DNA of 64,000 nucleotides, taken from positions 620,001 through 684,000 of the forward strand of contig NZ_CP131913.1 in the NCBI RefSeq assembly GCF_030704205.1, given 5' to 3'. This document shows positions 17,866 through 26,633 of this stretch, piece after piece; the stretch's first letter is position 1; each line of letters starts with the position of its first letter. A program made the translations under genes and the position numbers. A model generated the notes under the pieces. It saw nothing but the letters and a program-made list of their open reading frames with translations. It did no database searches and was not told the DNA's origin. The DNA is from Halomonas alkalicola. Its GTDB lineage: Bacteria; Pseudomonadota; Gammaproteobacteria; Pseudomonadales; Halomonadaceae.

Positions 17866-18684
17866 CGAGCTCCGGTACTGATGGGGTGTAGCGGCGACTA
17901 GGCGCTTGAAGGTGCGCTGAAAATGCGGCTGGTCGCTGAAGCCGGCATTCAGCGCCGCCTCGGCGATCGGCTTGCCAAGCTTGAGCTCCCGCTGCCCCAA
18001 CTGGATACGGCGATTGATCAGGTAGGCATGCGGTGTGAGGCCAAAGTGCTGCTTGAAGGCGCGGATCAGGTGGCCGGCGCTGTAGCCGGAGCGCTGGCAG
18101 AGGGCATCGAGGGATACATCCTCAGCAACGTGCTCGTCGAGGTAAGCGGCTAACTCGCACAGGGTGGCCGGCGGTAGCGAGCGCAGCCTGGCCGGCTGCC
18201 CCGACAGGTGATGCATCAGCGCCGAAAGATATTCGACCAGCTCGCTCTGCTTGTTCAGAAGGTCGCGCTGTGGGTCCAGCAGGGCGTCGGTCATACGGTG
18301 ATAGCCGGCATACCAGCTCGGGTCTGCCATCACCGCGGTGGGAATGTCCTGCCAGCATGGCGTATCGATCAGCCCCGCTGCATGGCGCAGCCGAGTCAGC
18401 CACTCGGCGTCCACGTAGAGCATGCGGTAGGCCCAGGGCTGGCCGTCGACAGGGTTGCAGGCGTGCACCCAGTCCGGGTTCATCAACACTAGGTGCCCCG
18501 CGCAGATGCGATACTCGTCATCGAGATAATGAAAGGTGCTCTCTCCGGCGGCCACTGCCCCCAACGACCACTGGGTATGGCTGTGACGGGCGTAGCCGAC
18601 CTGACGGCCATCCTCGACCACGCGCAGCTCCACATGGGGCATACGCGGATCGCGCCAGAAATGGGGCTGGTGGGCATGTGCCAT
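17830..18684 (-). CDS. AraC family transcriptional regulator
   Basis: The 284-residue protein has an N-terminal cupin-like sensing domain (HSHTQWSLGAVAAGESTFHY, GHLVLMNPDWVHACNP). A C-terminal double helix-turn-helix follows (LDALCQRSGYSAGHLIRAFKQHFGLTPHAYLINRRI, then AEAALNAGFSDQPHFQRTFKRLVAATPHQYR). This architecture is typical of regulators paired with LysE exporters. Here the two genes are convergent and overlap at their ends, so any control of lysE would act in trans at the lysE promoter. The ligand is unknown. Confidence 0.9.
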   Translation of the reverse strand: MAHAHQPHFWRDPRMPHVELRVVEDGRQVGYARHSHTQWSLGAVAAGESTFHYLDDEYRICAGHLVLMNPDWVHACNPVDGQPWAYRMLYVDAEWLTRLRHAAGLIDTPCWQDIPTAVMADPSWYAGYHRMTDALLDPQRDLLNKQSELVEYLSALMHHLSGQPARLRSLPPATLCELAAYLDEHVAEDVSLDALCQRSGYSAGHLIRAFKQHFGLTPHAYLINRRIQLGQRELKLGKPIAEAALNAGFSDQPHFQRTFKRLVAATPHQYRSSLLEYEIDAADR

Positions 18685-18783
18685 GCTCGAATCGTCTCGC
18701 TACCAAGGAAAGAAGCGTGCTCAGCCTCAATGCGATAACTCTACGATACTCGCCGCCGTCCTTCGAGGATGCTGGCGACTCGG

Positions 18784-19000
18784 CAGCGCTACGCGCTGCA
18801 ATCGCGAATAAATTCGCTCCCACACGGTTGAGGTGGCGCCGAAGCAGATGATGGTATTGGCCTGACCCAGCAGCGCTGCGCGCTGCGATCGCGAATAAAT
18901 TCGCTCCCACACGGTTGAGGTGGCGCCGAAGCAGATGATGGTATTGGCCTGACCCAGCAGCGCTGCGCGCTGCAATCGCGAATAAATTCGCTCCCACATG
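18784..19000. repeat. REP-like element in 2.5 tandem copies, 87-bp period
   Basis: Unit 1 is 18784-18870, unit 2 is 18871-18957 (two differences), and a third copy of about 43 bp runs 18958-19000. Each holds the palindromes AGCGC-T/GC-GCGCT and GCGAATAAATTCGC followed by CTCCCAC. On the opposite strand this reads GTGGGAGCGAATTTATTCGCG, the style of REP sequences common in Pseudomonas and Halomonas. The block fills most of the roughly 400-bp gap at 18685-19083 between the AraC and DUF1801 genes. Frames that run through it are not genes. Confidence 0.88.
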
Positions 19001-19020
19001 GGAGTGGCGCCAAGGCCAAT

Positions 19021-19044
19021 GTAGGAGTGACTTCAGTCACGATG
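19021..19044. repeat. Second REP-like palindrome
   Basis: GTAGGAGTGACTTCAGTCACGATG contains the perfect stem GTGACT-TC-AGTCAC (19027-19040). It is a different repeat family from the neighbouring 87-bp units but has the same GGAG-plus-palindrome design. Confidence 0.65.
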
Positions 19045-19083
19045 AGGTTGGGTTGGCCGGCAGCGCGGCGCCTGGCTACCGGG

Positions 19084-19473
19084 TCACTTTCGTCGTTCCA
19101 GGCGCCCCTTGCGGCGCACGATGCTCTTGTAGTCCCACTGGATATCCCGCGCCTTGCCGAGCCAGCGGTGTAGCATCTCTGCATCGATCTGCTCCACCGC
19201 GGTATAGCGGGCCTCCGCAGCCTTGAAGCTGCCCTCCTTGCGCAGCCCGCTCTCATCGAAGGATTGTCCGCTCCAGAACAACAGCCGCACGCAGTGCTTG
19301 AGCTTGCTGTAACCAACGATGGGGTTGCCCTCCAGAAACCACACGGGATGGGCATGCCATAGCTTGCCCTCTGCGTCGGGCAGATAGCGCTCGATGGCAT
19401 GGGCCAAGTACTCGCATATCTCCCGGTCGGCCGGCGCCTGGCGCGCGTGATACGTCTGGATATCGGGATGCAT
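19084..19473 (-). CDS. DUF1801 domain-containing protein
   Basis: The 129-residue protein belongs to the YdhG/YdeI-like DUF1801 family (GKLWHAHPVWFLEGNPIVGYSKLKHCVRLLFWSG). Members are small soluble proteins of unproven function with a fold related to the iron chaperone frataxin and Fra-like domains. AGGAG precedes the ATG. It is flanked by the REP block and the chemoreceptor gene and appears to stand alone. Confidence 0.8.
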   Translation of the reverse strand: MHPDIQTYHARQAPADREICEYLAHAIERYLPDAEGKLWHAHPVWFLEGNPIVGYSKLKHCVRLLFWSGQSFDESGLRKEGSFKAAEARYTAVEQIDAEMLHRWLGKARDIQWDYKSIVRRKGRLERRK

Positions 19474-19578
19474 GGCGACTCTCCTGTAGCAATATCACTT
19501 CCAGGATAATCGGTCAGGAAGGCAGCGATTCGACAGCCGCCCCTAGGGAGCGGCTGTCGCGAGCTGAATTGGCGGTGC

Positions 19579-21264
19579 CTAGAACTCGGACCAGTCTTCG
19601 ACGGTTTCAGAGGGTTTCTTGTAGGACTGCCTGGGCGCTTCCGCGGTGGGCTTGGCCGGCGCCTCCGGCGGCCGGCTGCGCTCACTCGGTTGATGCGTAA
19701 GCTGTGTGGCTTGTGCAGCGTGCTCATCGACGCGGAAGGTGGCGATCAGCTCGGCGAGACGCTTGGCCTGATCTTCCAGGGAGGCAGCAGCGGCGCTGGT
19801 CTGCTGCACCAGCGAGGCATTCTGCTGGGTGACCGAGTCCATCTCGGTAATGGCGCTGTTGATCTGCTCGATGCCGCTGTTCTGCTCACGGGTCGCGCTG
19901 GATATCTCGCCCATCAGTGCCGTAACCTGGCGGATCGACTCCACGGTGTCGCCGATGGTGGCGCCGCTACGTTCGGCCTGCTCGGCGCCGCTGGCGATCT
20001 TGGTGGTGGTCTCTTCGATCAGCTTGCGGATCTCCTTGGCCGATTCGGCGCTACGCGAGGCAAGATTGCGTACTTCGCTAGCCACGACGGCAAAGCCACG
20101 CCCCTGCTCACCGGCGCGAGCCGCTTCCACCGAGGCGTTGAGGGCAAGGATATTGGTCTGGAAGGCGATCGAGTCGATCACGCCGATGATATCGTTGACG
20201 CGACTGGCACTGGCGGATATCTCGCGCATCAGCTGTACGGTGTGCTCGACCTCCTGTCCACCGGCCTCTGCACGCTGCGAGGCAGACGCCGAGAGGCCAT
20301 CGGCCTCCTGGGCAGTCTCGGTGTTCTTGCTTACCGTGGCGGCCATTTCTTCCATGCTGGAGGCAGTCTGCTGGAGCGCCGAGGCTTGCTGCTCGGTGCG
20401 CGATGAGAGGTCCTGACTGCCCGAGGCGATCTCACCGGCGCCGAGGAATACGCTGTCGCTGCTGCTACGCAGCGAGACGACCAGCGTTTTGAGCTTCTCC
20501 TGCATACGTGCCAGGGCGCTGAACAACTGGCCGATCTCGTTGCGACCGCGGTCGCGAATCTGTTCGGTAAGATCGCCGTCGGCAATCCGCTCGAAGTGCT
20601 CGACGGCCTCACGCAGTGGCGTGACCACGACCCGCATCATCGCCATGCGAATGGCCACTGCGGCAACCAGCGCCACTACCAGCAAGGTTACGGCAATCAT
20701 GGTGACGCTGTCGCCAAGCCGGCCAACCTGCTCGATCACGGTGTCACCGCGCCGCTCGGAGTAGGCAACGAAGGCTTCCATGGCCGCATCCAGTTCGGCG
20801 CCGAGTTCGGTCATCTGATCCTGGCTGCGCTGGATCTGGAAAGGCGCGGCGTCCATCAGCGGCTCGAGCCCCTCAACCACATAGGCGTCAAAGGCAGCAA
20901 TGATCGCTGCCACGTAGGGTGCGCGAGAATCGTCGGCGTCGATGGGCACGGCGCGGAATGCATCGAAACGCTGATGGGCGTCGGCCAGCGCTTCCAGCGC
21001 CTGTTGCTGGCTCAGTTGACCGCGTTCAGGATTGCCCTGGGTACTGAGACTGGCGAAGCGGTCCAGCATGATCTGCGCACGCAGCACATTGACCTGGGTG
21101 CGATTGGCCAGGGTGGAGAGTTCCACATTGGTTTCCGCGAGTTCGTGGAGCGCTTCTTCACTGGTGGCACTGGCGTAGAAGCCCAGCCCGCTGATCAAGC
21201 CGATCATCAGTACCAGCGCGGCCAGCGCCGCCGTCAGGCTCCACTTGATGGATAGATGTTTCAT
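19579..21264 (-). CDS. Methyl-accepting chemotaxis protein with CheR-tether pentapeptide
   Basis: The 561-residue chemoreceptor has an N-terminal transmembrane helix (about 11-32), a periplasmic four-helix-bundle sensor (about 35-185), a second helix (about 188-210), a HAMP domain and a long cytoplasmic signalling coiled coil. The conserved hairpin tip, which contacts CheA and CheW, reads [29 protein letters not shown]. The C-terminus ends in DWSEF, which fits the xWxxF pentapeptide that tethers CheR and CheB in Tar/Tsr (NWETF). No che genes are nearby. The ligand is unknown. Confidence 0.93.
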   Translation of the reverse strand: MKHLSIKWSLTAALAALVLMIGLISGLGFYASATSEEALHELAETNVELSTLANRTQVNVLRAQIMLDRFASLSTQGNPERGQLSQQQALEALADAHQRFDAFRAVPIDADDSRAPYVAAIIAAFDAYVVEGLEPLMDAAPFQIQRSQDQMTELGAELDAAMEAFVAYSERRGDTVIEQVGRLGDSVTMIAVTLLVVALVAAVAIRMAMMRVVVTPLREAVEHFERIADGDLTEQIRDRGRNEIGQLFSALARMQEKLKTLVVSLRSSSDSVFLGAGEIASGSQDLSSRTEQQASALQQTASSMEEMAATVSKNTETAQEADGLSASASQRAEAGGQEVEHTVQLMREISASASRVNDIIGVIDSIAFQTNILALNASVEAARAGEQGRGFAVVASEVRNLASRSAESAKEIRKLIEETTTKIASGAEQAERSGATIGDTVESIRQVTALMGEISSATREQNSGIEQINSAITEMDSVTQQNASLVQQTSAAAASLEDQAKRLAELIATFRVDEHAAQATQLTHQPSERSRPPEAPAKPTAEAPRQSYKKPSETVEDWSEF

Positions 21265-21369
21265 CTGCCTCGTTCCCCTGCGATGGCGATATTCAACACT
21301 TCATCGGCGGCGCAGGGGGAAGGTTGAGGCACGAAAGAGTCGATTACGACTAATGGATAATACGCATGG

Positions 21370-21723
21370 CTACTCGTCCACCACGACCTCGAAGCCACCG
21401 TAGATCAGCCGCTTGCCATCGAACGGCATCGGGTTGACATCGGGCTGCAGGCGCGGATCCTCCATCACCTTGGCCATGCCGCGATCACGCACCACACGGG
21501 AGGGCCACAGCAGCCAGGAGAAGATCACCGTCTCGTCCGGCCGGCACTGCACGGCCAGGGGGAAGGAGGTGACCTTGCCCTCGGGCACGTCATCCCCCCA
21601 GCACTCCACCACGCGCAGCGCACCGTGCTCCTTGAACACCTCCGCGGCATCTCGAGCATGCTGGATGTACTGCTCGCGGTTGGCGGTGGGCACCGCGGCG
21701 ACGAAGCCATCGACATAGTTCAT
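21370..21723 (-). CDS. DUF1428 domain-containing protein
   Basis: The 117-residue protein is a complete DUF1428 protein (MNYVDGFVAAVPTANREQYI at the start, then VTSFPLAVQCRPDETVIFSW and MPFDGKRLIYGGFEV). These have a dimeric alpha-beta barrel-like fold of unknown role. Its start overlaps the YciI stop by four bases, making it the last gene of the sigma-factor-linked YciI operon. Confidence 0.88.
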   Translation of the reverse strand: MNYVDGFVAAVPTANREQYIQHARDAAEVFKEHGALRVVECWGDDVPEGKVTSFPLAVQCRPDETVIFSWLLWPSRVVRDRGMAKVMEDPRLQPDVNPMPFDGKRLIYGGFEVVVDE

Positions 21724-22130
21724 GGGGTCTCTCCTCCTATTGGGGGCCGCGACGGGGCGGTCTCGGGTGCCGGGTCAGGGGGTGGCAGCTCGCGGATCGG
21801 CCGCACTTCGACGGTGCCGAAGCGCGCCGGCGGAATGCGCCCGGCGAGGCGCAGCGCCTCGTTGAGGTCGCGGGCCTCGAGCAGGTAGAAGCCCGCCAGC
21901 TGCTCCTTTGTCTCGGCGAAGGGGCCATCGGAGACCAGCGGCTCGCCGTCGCGAAGGCGCACGCTGACCGCGCTCTCCACCGGCTGCAGTGCCTGGCCGC
22001 CGAGGAAGTGCCCCTGCTCGGTCAGCCGTTCCACCCCGGCCACGCACTCCTGATTGAGGTCGTGCCACTCCTGGTCGGTCATGGCGGCGATCAGGCTCTC
22101 CTGGTAGTAGACCAGGGCGGCATACTTCAT
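21720..22130 (-). CDS. YciI/DGPF family protein
   Basis: The 136-residue protein carries the defining motif VSDGPFAETKEQLAGFYLLEA. DGPF proteins are small ferredoxin-like-fold proteins whose genes sit beside ECF42 sigma factors in many bacteria and are their main known targets. Their biochemical activity is unknown. The gene overlaps the upstream YciI-VOC gene and the downstream DUF1428 gene by four bases on each side, a sign of translational coupling. Confidence 0.9.
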   Translation of the reverse strand: MKYAALVYYQESLIAAMTDQEWHDLNQECVAGVERLTEQGHFLGGQALQPVESAVSVRLRDGEPLVSDGPFAETKEQLAGFYLLEARDLNEALRLAGRIPPARFGTVEVRPIRELPPPDPAPETAPSRPPIGGETP

Positions 22131-22972
22131 GACGCACCTCCCGTTTCCTGATCCAGGCAGTGGCCGGTCCGGCAGGCGATCATCCAGGGCATCCCGAAGC
22201 GGTCGGTGAGCATGCCGAAGCGCCGCGCCCAGAAGGTCTCGGCGAAGGGCATGGCGACCTCCCCGCCCTCGGCAAGCCGTCGGAACACCTCGGCGGCCTG
22301 GGCCTCGTCGTCATACTCCAGGTGCACCCGGGCGCCCTGGGGAGCACGGTAGTCCTCTCCCGGCATGTCCGCCCCCATCAGCCGGCGGCCGCGCAGGTTG
22401 AGCGAGGCGTGGATGATGCGGTCGTGCCAGTCCGCCGGGACCTCCGCGGCGGTCGGGGTCTCGCCGTAGGTGATCAGCGCTTCCAGATGGCCGCCGGTGA
22501 CCTCGACGTAGTAGGTCATCGCCTCCCGGCAGGTGCCGGGGAAGGTCAGATGCAGGTTGAGCTCGTCGGGCAGCCGGGCCTGGACGCGATGCTGCTCGAG
22601 GCCGGCGCTCGGCGCGAAGTCCTCGAGGGTGTAGTAGCGGCGCAGCTCCAGGGTGACGTTGCCGTCGCTGTCCTCGGGGGGCCACTGACTGGCCCAGCGG
22701 ATCGCCTCCTCCAGGGAATCGACCTCGAGCACGCTGTAGCCGGCCAGCAGCTCCTCGCTGGGCGCGAAGGGGCCGACCACCACCTTGGGCTCGCCGTCGC
22801 GGAAGATCAGGCGGCAGCCCTCGCGGCTCGGCCTCAGGCCATCCCCGGAGACCATCACCCCGGCCCTGAGCATCCGCTGGTTATAGTCGGCCATGGCGGC
22901 GAGCACCTTCACATCCGGCTGGGGATCCGACTCCGTACGGGCATCGGCCTTGCGCATCAGCATGTAACGCAT
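22127..22972 (-). CDS. YciI/DGPF domain fused to PhnB-like VOC domain
   Basis: The 281-residue protein has an N-terminal DGPF-type domain of about 115 residues (MRYMLMRKADARTE, VVVGPFAPSEELLAGYSVLEV). A C-terminal VOC/PhnB-like domain follows (LHLTFPGTCREAMTYYVEVTGG, MPFAETFWARRFGMLTDRFGMPWMI). VOC proteins are metal-dependent lyases, dioxygenases or resistance proteins; PhnB-like members often lack a known reaction. It is the first gene of the three-gene operon, has the ribosome binding site AAGGAGGA, and lies 88 bp after the sigma-factor gene, with a candidate ECF42 promoter in that gap. Confidence 0.88.
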   Translation of the reverse strand: MRYMLMRKADARTESDPQPDVKVLAAMADYNQRMLRAGVMVSGDGLRPSREGCRLIFRDGEPKVVVGPFAPSEELLAGYSVLEVDSLEEAIRWASQWPPEDSDGNVTLELRRYYTLEDFAPSAGLEQHRVQARLPDELNLHLTFPGTCREAMTYYVEVTGGHLEALITYGETPTAAEVPADWHDRIIHASLNLRGRRLMGADMPGEDYRAPQGARVHLEYDDEAQAAEVFRRLAEGGEVAMPFAETFWARRFGMLTDRFGMPWMIACRTGHCLDQETGGAS

Positions 22973-23003
22973 GACATCCTCCTTAGCTGTGGGTTACCTC
23001 CTT

Positions 23004-23032
23004 GAGTCGCGCCGGCTCGACGCAGATCGACA
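23004..23032 (-). promoter_or_regulatory. Candidate ECF42-type promoter for the YciI operon
   Basis: Read on the minus strand, TGTCGA (23027-23032) is followed after exactly 17 bp by CGAC (23006-23009, continuing TC). As I recall, published ECF42 targets carry TGTCGA at -35 and CG(A/T)C at -10. The start codon at 22972 lies about 30 bases after the -10 element, leaving room for a leader with the ribosome binding site. Confidence 0.65.
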
Positions 23033-23060
23033 GCCGACAGGTTTTTTTCGCCCCGCCTGC

Positions 23061-24308
23061 TCAGCATTCGAGCTCGGCCAACCGGCGTTCGAGGTAGCGC
23101 CGCTCGGCCCCCTGGCCGCACAGCGCAAGGGCCTGCCGATAGGCGAGGAGCGCCTCGTCGGACCGGCCGGCGCGGCGCAGCAGGTCGGCCCGGGCGGCAT
23201 GGAAGAGGTGATAGTCGGCCAGGGCGGCCTCATCCCCCAGCGTCGCCAGCTGGTGCAGGCCCGCCTCCGGGGTATCGCGCATGGCCACCGCCACCGCCTG
23301 GTTGAGGGCCACCACCGGCGAGGGCTGGCGGCGCTGGAGCGCCGCGTAGAGCCGTACGATGCGAGCCCAGTCGGTGGCCTCGGCCCGGGGCGCTTCGGCG
23401 TGCACCGCGGCGATGGAGGCCTGCAGGGTGTAGGGGTCGATGGGGGTGAGCTCCAGCGCCCGGGCCAGGCAGGCCAGGCCCTGTTCGATACGCTCCCGGT
23501 CCCAGCGCCCTCGATCCTGCTCCTCCAGGGGGACCAGCTCGCCATCGGCGCCCTGGCGTGCGGCGCGGCGAGCATCATGCAGCAGCATCAGCGCCAGCAG
23601 GCCGAAGGCTTCGCCCCGGGGCAGCAGCTCGACCAGCGCGCGGGCGGTGCGTATCGCCTCCTCGGCCAGGCTGACGTCGAGCAGCGCCTCTCCGTCGCTG
23701 CGCGAGTAGCCCTCGTTGAACACCAGGTAGAGCACCCGCAGCACCCCGGCCAGGCGTTCCGGCAGGGCCGCGGCCTCAGGCACCTCGTAGGGCAGGCCCA
23801 GCTCGCGCAGGCGCCGCTTGGCCCGCACGATGCGCTGGGCCAGGGTAGCGGGCCTGGCCAGCAGGGCCGCAGCCACCTGCTCGGTGGTCAGGCCGCACAT
23901 CTCGCGCAGGGTGAGCGCCACCCGGTCCGCCATGGCCAGTGCCGGGTGGCAGCAGGTGAAGAGCAGGCGCAGCATGTCGTCCTGGATCGTCACGGCATCG
24001 AGGGACTCAAGGGCATCGAGCCCGGCCGGCAGGGACGCCTCCTCCAGGGGGGTCTGCTCCCGGGCATGGCGGCGGATCACCTGGCGCCGCCGGATCTGGT
24101 CGACGCCGCGGCGCTGGCCGACACGAATCAGCCAGGCGACGGGATGCTCGGGCACGCCCTCCCCCGGCCACTGCTGCACCGCACTGGCGAAGGCCTCCTG
24201 CATCGCCTCCTCGGCGAGGTCGAAATCGCCGGTCAGCCGGATCAGGGTGGCCAGCACCCTGGCAGAGTGCTGCCGGTAGAGCCGCTCGATCTGCTGCTCC
24301 ATGCTCAT
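23061..24308 (-). CDS. ECF42-type RNA polymerase sigma factor with C-terminal extension
   Basis: The 415-residue protein has sigma2 (IERLYRQHSARVLATLIRLTGDFDLAEEAMQEAF) and sigma4 regions (LTLREMCGLTTEQVAAALLARPATLAQRIVRAKRRL). A C-terminal extension of about 230 residues, DUF6596/TPR-like, is typical of the ECF42 group (FNEGYSRSDGEALLDVSLAEEAIRTARAL). ECF42 factors have no dedicated anti-sigma gene, and activity is thought to be controlled through the extension. The following DGPF genes and the promoter-like element fit the known context of this group. The inducing signal is unknown. Confidence 0.92.
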   Translation of the reverse strand: MSMEQQIERLYRQHSARVLATLIRLTGDFDLAEEAMQEAFASAVQQWPGEGVPEHPVAWLIRVGQRRGVDQIRRRQVIRRHAREQTPLEEASLPAGLDALESLDAVTIQDDMLRLLFTCCHPALAMADRVALTLREMCGLTTEQVAAALLARPATLAQRIVRAKRRLRELGLPYEVPEAAALPERLAGVLRVLYLVFNEGYSRSDGEALLDVSLAEEAIRTARALVELLPRGEAFGLLALMLLHDARRAARQGADGELVPLEEQDRGRWDRERIEQGLACLARALELTPIDPYTLQASIAAVHAEAPRAEATDWARIVRLYAALQRRQPSPVVALNQAVAVAMRDTPEAGLHQLATLGDEAALADYHLFHAARADLLRRAGRSDEALLAYRQALALCGQGAERRYLERRLAELEC

Positions 24309-24435
24309 GGGGAATCACCGCTGCCTGGACATCCCTTCAGCATAGACGGCAAGCCGAATCACCCTGGCCGTTGGCCACCGGGGGGCGAGGCCATCGCGGG
24401 CCCCGCCTCGCCTGTCGTCGGGCCAAGAAGCGGCC

Positions 24436-25241
24436 TCAGTGGGCGCCATGGAGAGGGATGCCGTGCGGCACGGGGTCAGGCGTCAGGCCAGGTAGCCAGG
24501 CCGGCTCCACGATCACCAGCAGCCCCAGCAGGATCAGCGCCACGCCAACCGGGCGCACCAGGCGCGCGCCGTGGCGCCCGACCTTCTCGTAGAGCATCAG
24601 GGCGGCGAGCGGGGCCATCCAGGCCAGGTTGGCGATCCCGACCACGAACATCACCAGCAGCAGCCGAGGCAGAAGGCCCCGTGGCGCAGCCCCAGGGCGA
24701 AGCCGCCGGCCACGCCGCGCCGGTAGTGGTTGAGCAGGAAGGCGCGGGGGGCTCGGCACTTGTCCAGGCAGCTCGCCTTGAGGGCGGAGAACTGGAAGGC
24801 CCCGGCGAGCACCAGCACGCCACCGGCCAGCCACTCGGGCCGCTGGTGCAGCCAGTGCCAGTGGGCACCGAGGCCCTCCAGCAGGGCCATGCCGATCAGT
24901 GCCGCCACGCCGAAGGCGGTCCAGACCACCAGGTAGCCGAAGAGGAAGCTGGCCCGAGCCAGCCGGGGGTGGGGCTGCCCCGCCGCCACCTGTCGATAGA
25001 GCCCGACCATGGGCAGGGCCGTCGGCAGCATCATCGCCGCGATATGTACCTGCCAGGCCACCAGGAAGAGCGCCAGGCTGGCCCAGAGGGCCACTCCGTC
25101 GACCACCAGCCGGTGGTGGTGCACCCACTGGGCCTGGCCGCTCAGCTCGGCACCCACGGCGAGGCCCCAGGCCACCACGATGATGCCCATCAGCAGGGAG
25201 GCATGTCGCCAGACGGGGCGCACGCCAGAAGCGGCGCTCAT
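24436..25241 (-). pseudogene. DUF2182 membrane protein, frameshifted
   Basis: From the ATG at 25241 the frame gives an N-terminal helix, further helices, and the DUF2182 segments ALKASCLDKCRAP and GLRHGAFCLGCCW, then stops near 24651. The rest of the domain continues in another frame (LVMFVVGIANLAWMAPLAALMLYEKVGRHG) down to 24436. Homologues usually read about CCWALMLL at the junction, so a short segment seems missing between repeated CTG triplets. DUF2182 proteins are predicted multi-helix membrane proteins, usually encoded beside DUF1326. The ATG overlaps the DUF1326 stop by three bases (ATGA). A sequencing error is possible. Confidence 0.75.
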
Positions 25242-25900
25242 GGCGCATGCTCCATCATCCAGCGGGTCTGGATGGTGTTGTGGCCGTCGAAGGACCACTC
25301 CATGCCGTGCTGGGGCAGGGTCACCCGGTAGCGTCGCGACTTGCCGATATAGGCCGGGGCCCCCTTCACCGTGGTGAAGGCGCTGTCATGTAGGGTCGCA
25401 GTGGTGCCGTCCGGCGAGGACTGGATCGGTGCCAGTTCCGCCTCCAGCATGCCCTCGGCCACCAGGCTACCCTCGGCCTCGCGAGCCTCGTGGAGGATCG
25501 GCACCCGCTCGACGGCGACCACCTCCCCGACCAGGCTCGCCAGGTCGGCCAGCGGCCCGCCCAGCTTGCCACCGAAGGCATCCAGCAGGGCCTCGACCTG
25601 CTCATCGTCGGCGCGGCTGTCGACCAGCAGCACCGAGCGCCAGTTGCCGGACAGGGCATTGCCGGGGATGTGGGCGACGTTGACCAGGGTCAGGCCGGCG
25701 ACATCGACGCCACGGGCCTTCCCCTTCTCCAGATGAAAGGCGATCACCCCGAAGCACTCGCCCCCATCCGGGTCCTCGCCGATGAAGCAGGGACAGGGGA
25801 CCGCGCAGGAGCAGATCTCCAGCATGGTGCCTTTCAGGTGATAGCCCGAATTGGCTGTCGTGGTATTCGTTGTTGTGGTGTTCGTTGTTGTGATGTTCAT
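25238..25900 (-). CDS. DUF1326 domain-containing protein
   Basis: The 220-residue protein has the DUF1326 cysteine motif MLEICSCAVPCPCFIGEDPDGGEC near residue 25 and NTIQTRWM at the end. The four closely spaced cysteines look suited to metal or disulfide chemistry; the family's function is not established. It is consistently paired with DUF2182, as here, with an ATGA overlap. The N-terminus is odd: three 5-residue repeats (NITTT, NTTTT, NTTTA) encoded by a 15-bp tandem repeat, absent from the conserved domain. A TetR gene lies upstream on the same strand. Confidence 0.87.
   Translation of the reverse strand: MNITTTNTTTTNTTTANSGYHLKGTMLEICSCAVPCPCFIGEDPDGGECFGVIAFHLEKGKARGVDVAGLTLVNVAHIPGNALSGNWRSVLLVDSRADDEQVEALLDAFGGKLGGPLADLASLVGEVVAVERVPILHEAREAEGSLVAEGMLEAELAPIQSSPDGTTATLHDSAFTTVKGAPAYIGKSRRYRVTLPQHGMEWSFDGHNTIQTRWMMEHAP
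25853..25897 (-). repeat. 15-bp tandem repeat, three copies, in the DUF1326 gene
   Basis: On the coding strand AACATCACAACAACG, AACACCACAACAACG and AATACCACGACAGCC follow each other. They encode Thr-rich 5-residue repeats right after the start codon. The first two copies differ at one base. Confidence 0.8.
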
Positions 25901-26043
25901 GGCGCACCTCCACCAGCGTCAGGGTCGGATTTCCCCGCCGTGGTGGGATGTCGTGAGCGGTCACGGCACCGGCCACGCCGGGGCAGTCGCGCTCCACAGG
26001 CCGCCTGGTGCGGCCGGGTCCCTGGCAACCTCCTGGCGCTTCG

Positions 26044-26622
26044 TCATGACGCCCGGGTCGCCGCCGAGAAGGTGAAATCCAGCATCCGATCGAGGGGGGC
26101 CGGATCTCGCAGCAGGCGGCTGCGCAGGGCAGCGCCTTCCCAGCAGTTGAGCAGCAGATTGGCCAGTTCTCGCGGGTCAGCGTCCTGGGGGATCTCGCCC
26201 CGATGGCGAGCTTCCTCCAGGCAGCTGGCGATACGGCCGCTGATCTCGCCGAAACAGGCTTCGATCCTGGCCGCAAAGGTGGCATTCACGCCGGAGAGCT
26301 CCTGCCCCAGGCCGCCCAGCATGCAGCCCATATAGCCATCCCGACGGTACTTCTCCCGCGACAGCTCGAAGAAGCGCCGGGCTCGCGCAAGCGGGGCGAG
26401 CCGGGTGTCGCCCAGGGAAAGGTCCAGGCCCTGGTGCACCTCCTCCATATAGCGGTCGACGACCTGCAGGGCGAACTCCTCCTTGCTGGCGAAGTGGTGG
26501 TAGAAGGAGCCCTTGGGAATGCCGGTCTCCTTCAGCAGCACCTGGATCCCCAGGTCGTTGTAGCCGTGCTCCAGCAGCAGACGAAGCCCCGCCTCGAGCA
26601 GCCGTTCGCGGGTTGTCGCCAT
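26044..26622 (-). CDS. TetR/AcrR family regulator (NemR/AcuR-like)
   Basis: The 192-residue repressor has an N-terminal helix-turn-helix (GIQVLLKETGIPKGSFYHHFASKEEFALQVV) and a C-terminal ligand domain with YMGCMLGGLGQELSG. The latter resembles the conserved cysteine region of AcuR- and NemR-type regulators that respond to acrylate or reactive electrophiles. GGAGG precedes the ATG. A TAGAC-N6-GTCTA palindrome lies just upstream, so autoregulation is likely. The DUF1326-DUF2182 genes follow 143 bp downstream in the same direction and are candidate targets. Confidence 0.88.
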   Translation of the reverse strand: MATTRERLLEAGLRLLLEHGYNDLGIQVLLKETGIPKGSFYHHFASKEEFALQVVDRYMEEVHQGLDLSLGDTRLAPLARARRFFELSREKYRRDGYMGCMLGGLGQELSGVNATFAARIEACFGEISGRIASCLEEARHRGEIPQDADPRELANLLLNCWEGAALRSRLLRDPAPLDRMLDFTFSAATRAS

Positions 26623-26633
26623 CTCACCTCCAC

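Noticed and set aside
18784..19000. Possible CRISPR array
   Set aside because: The 87-bp units repeat in full, including the would-be spacers, contain REP palindromes, and no cas genes are nearby.
18518..19727. Long minus-strand frames running through the REP block
   Set aside because: Their proteins consist of the repeat translated three times (GSEFIRD, ANLFAIAARSAA) and overlap real AraC and DUF1801 genes.
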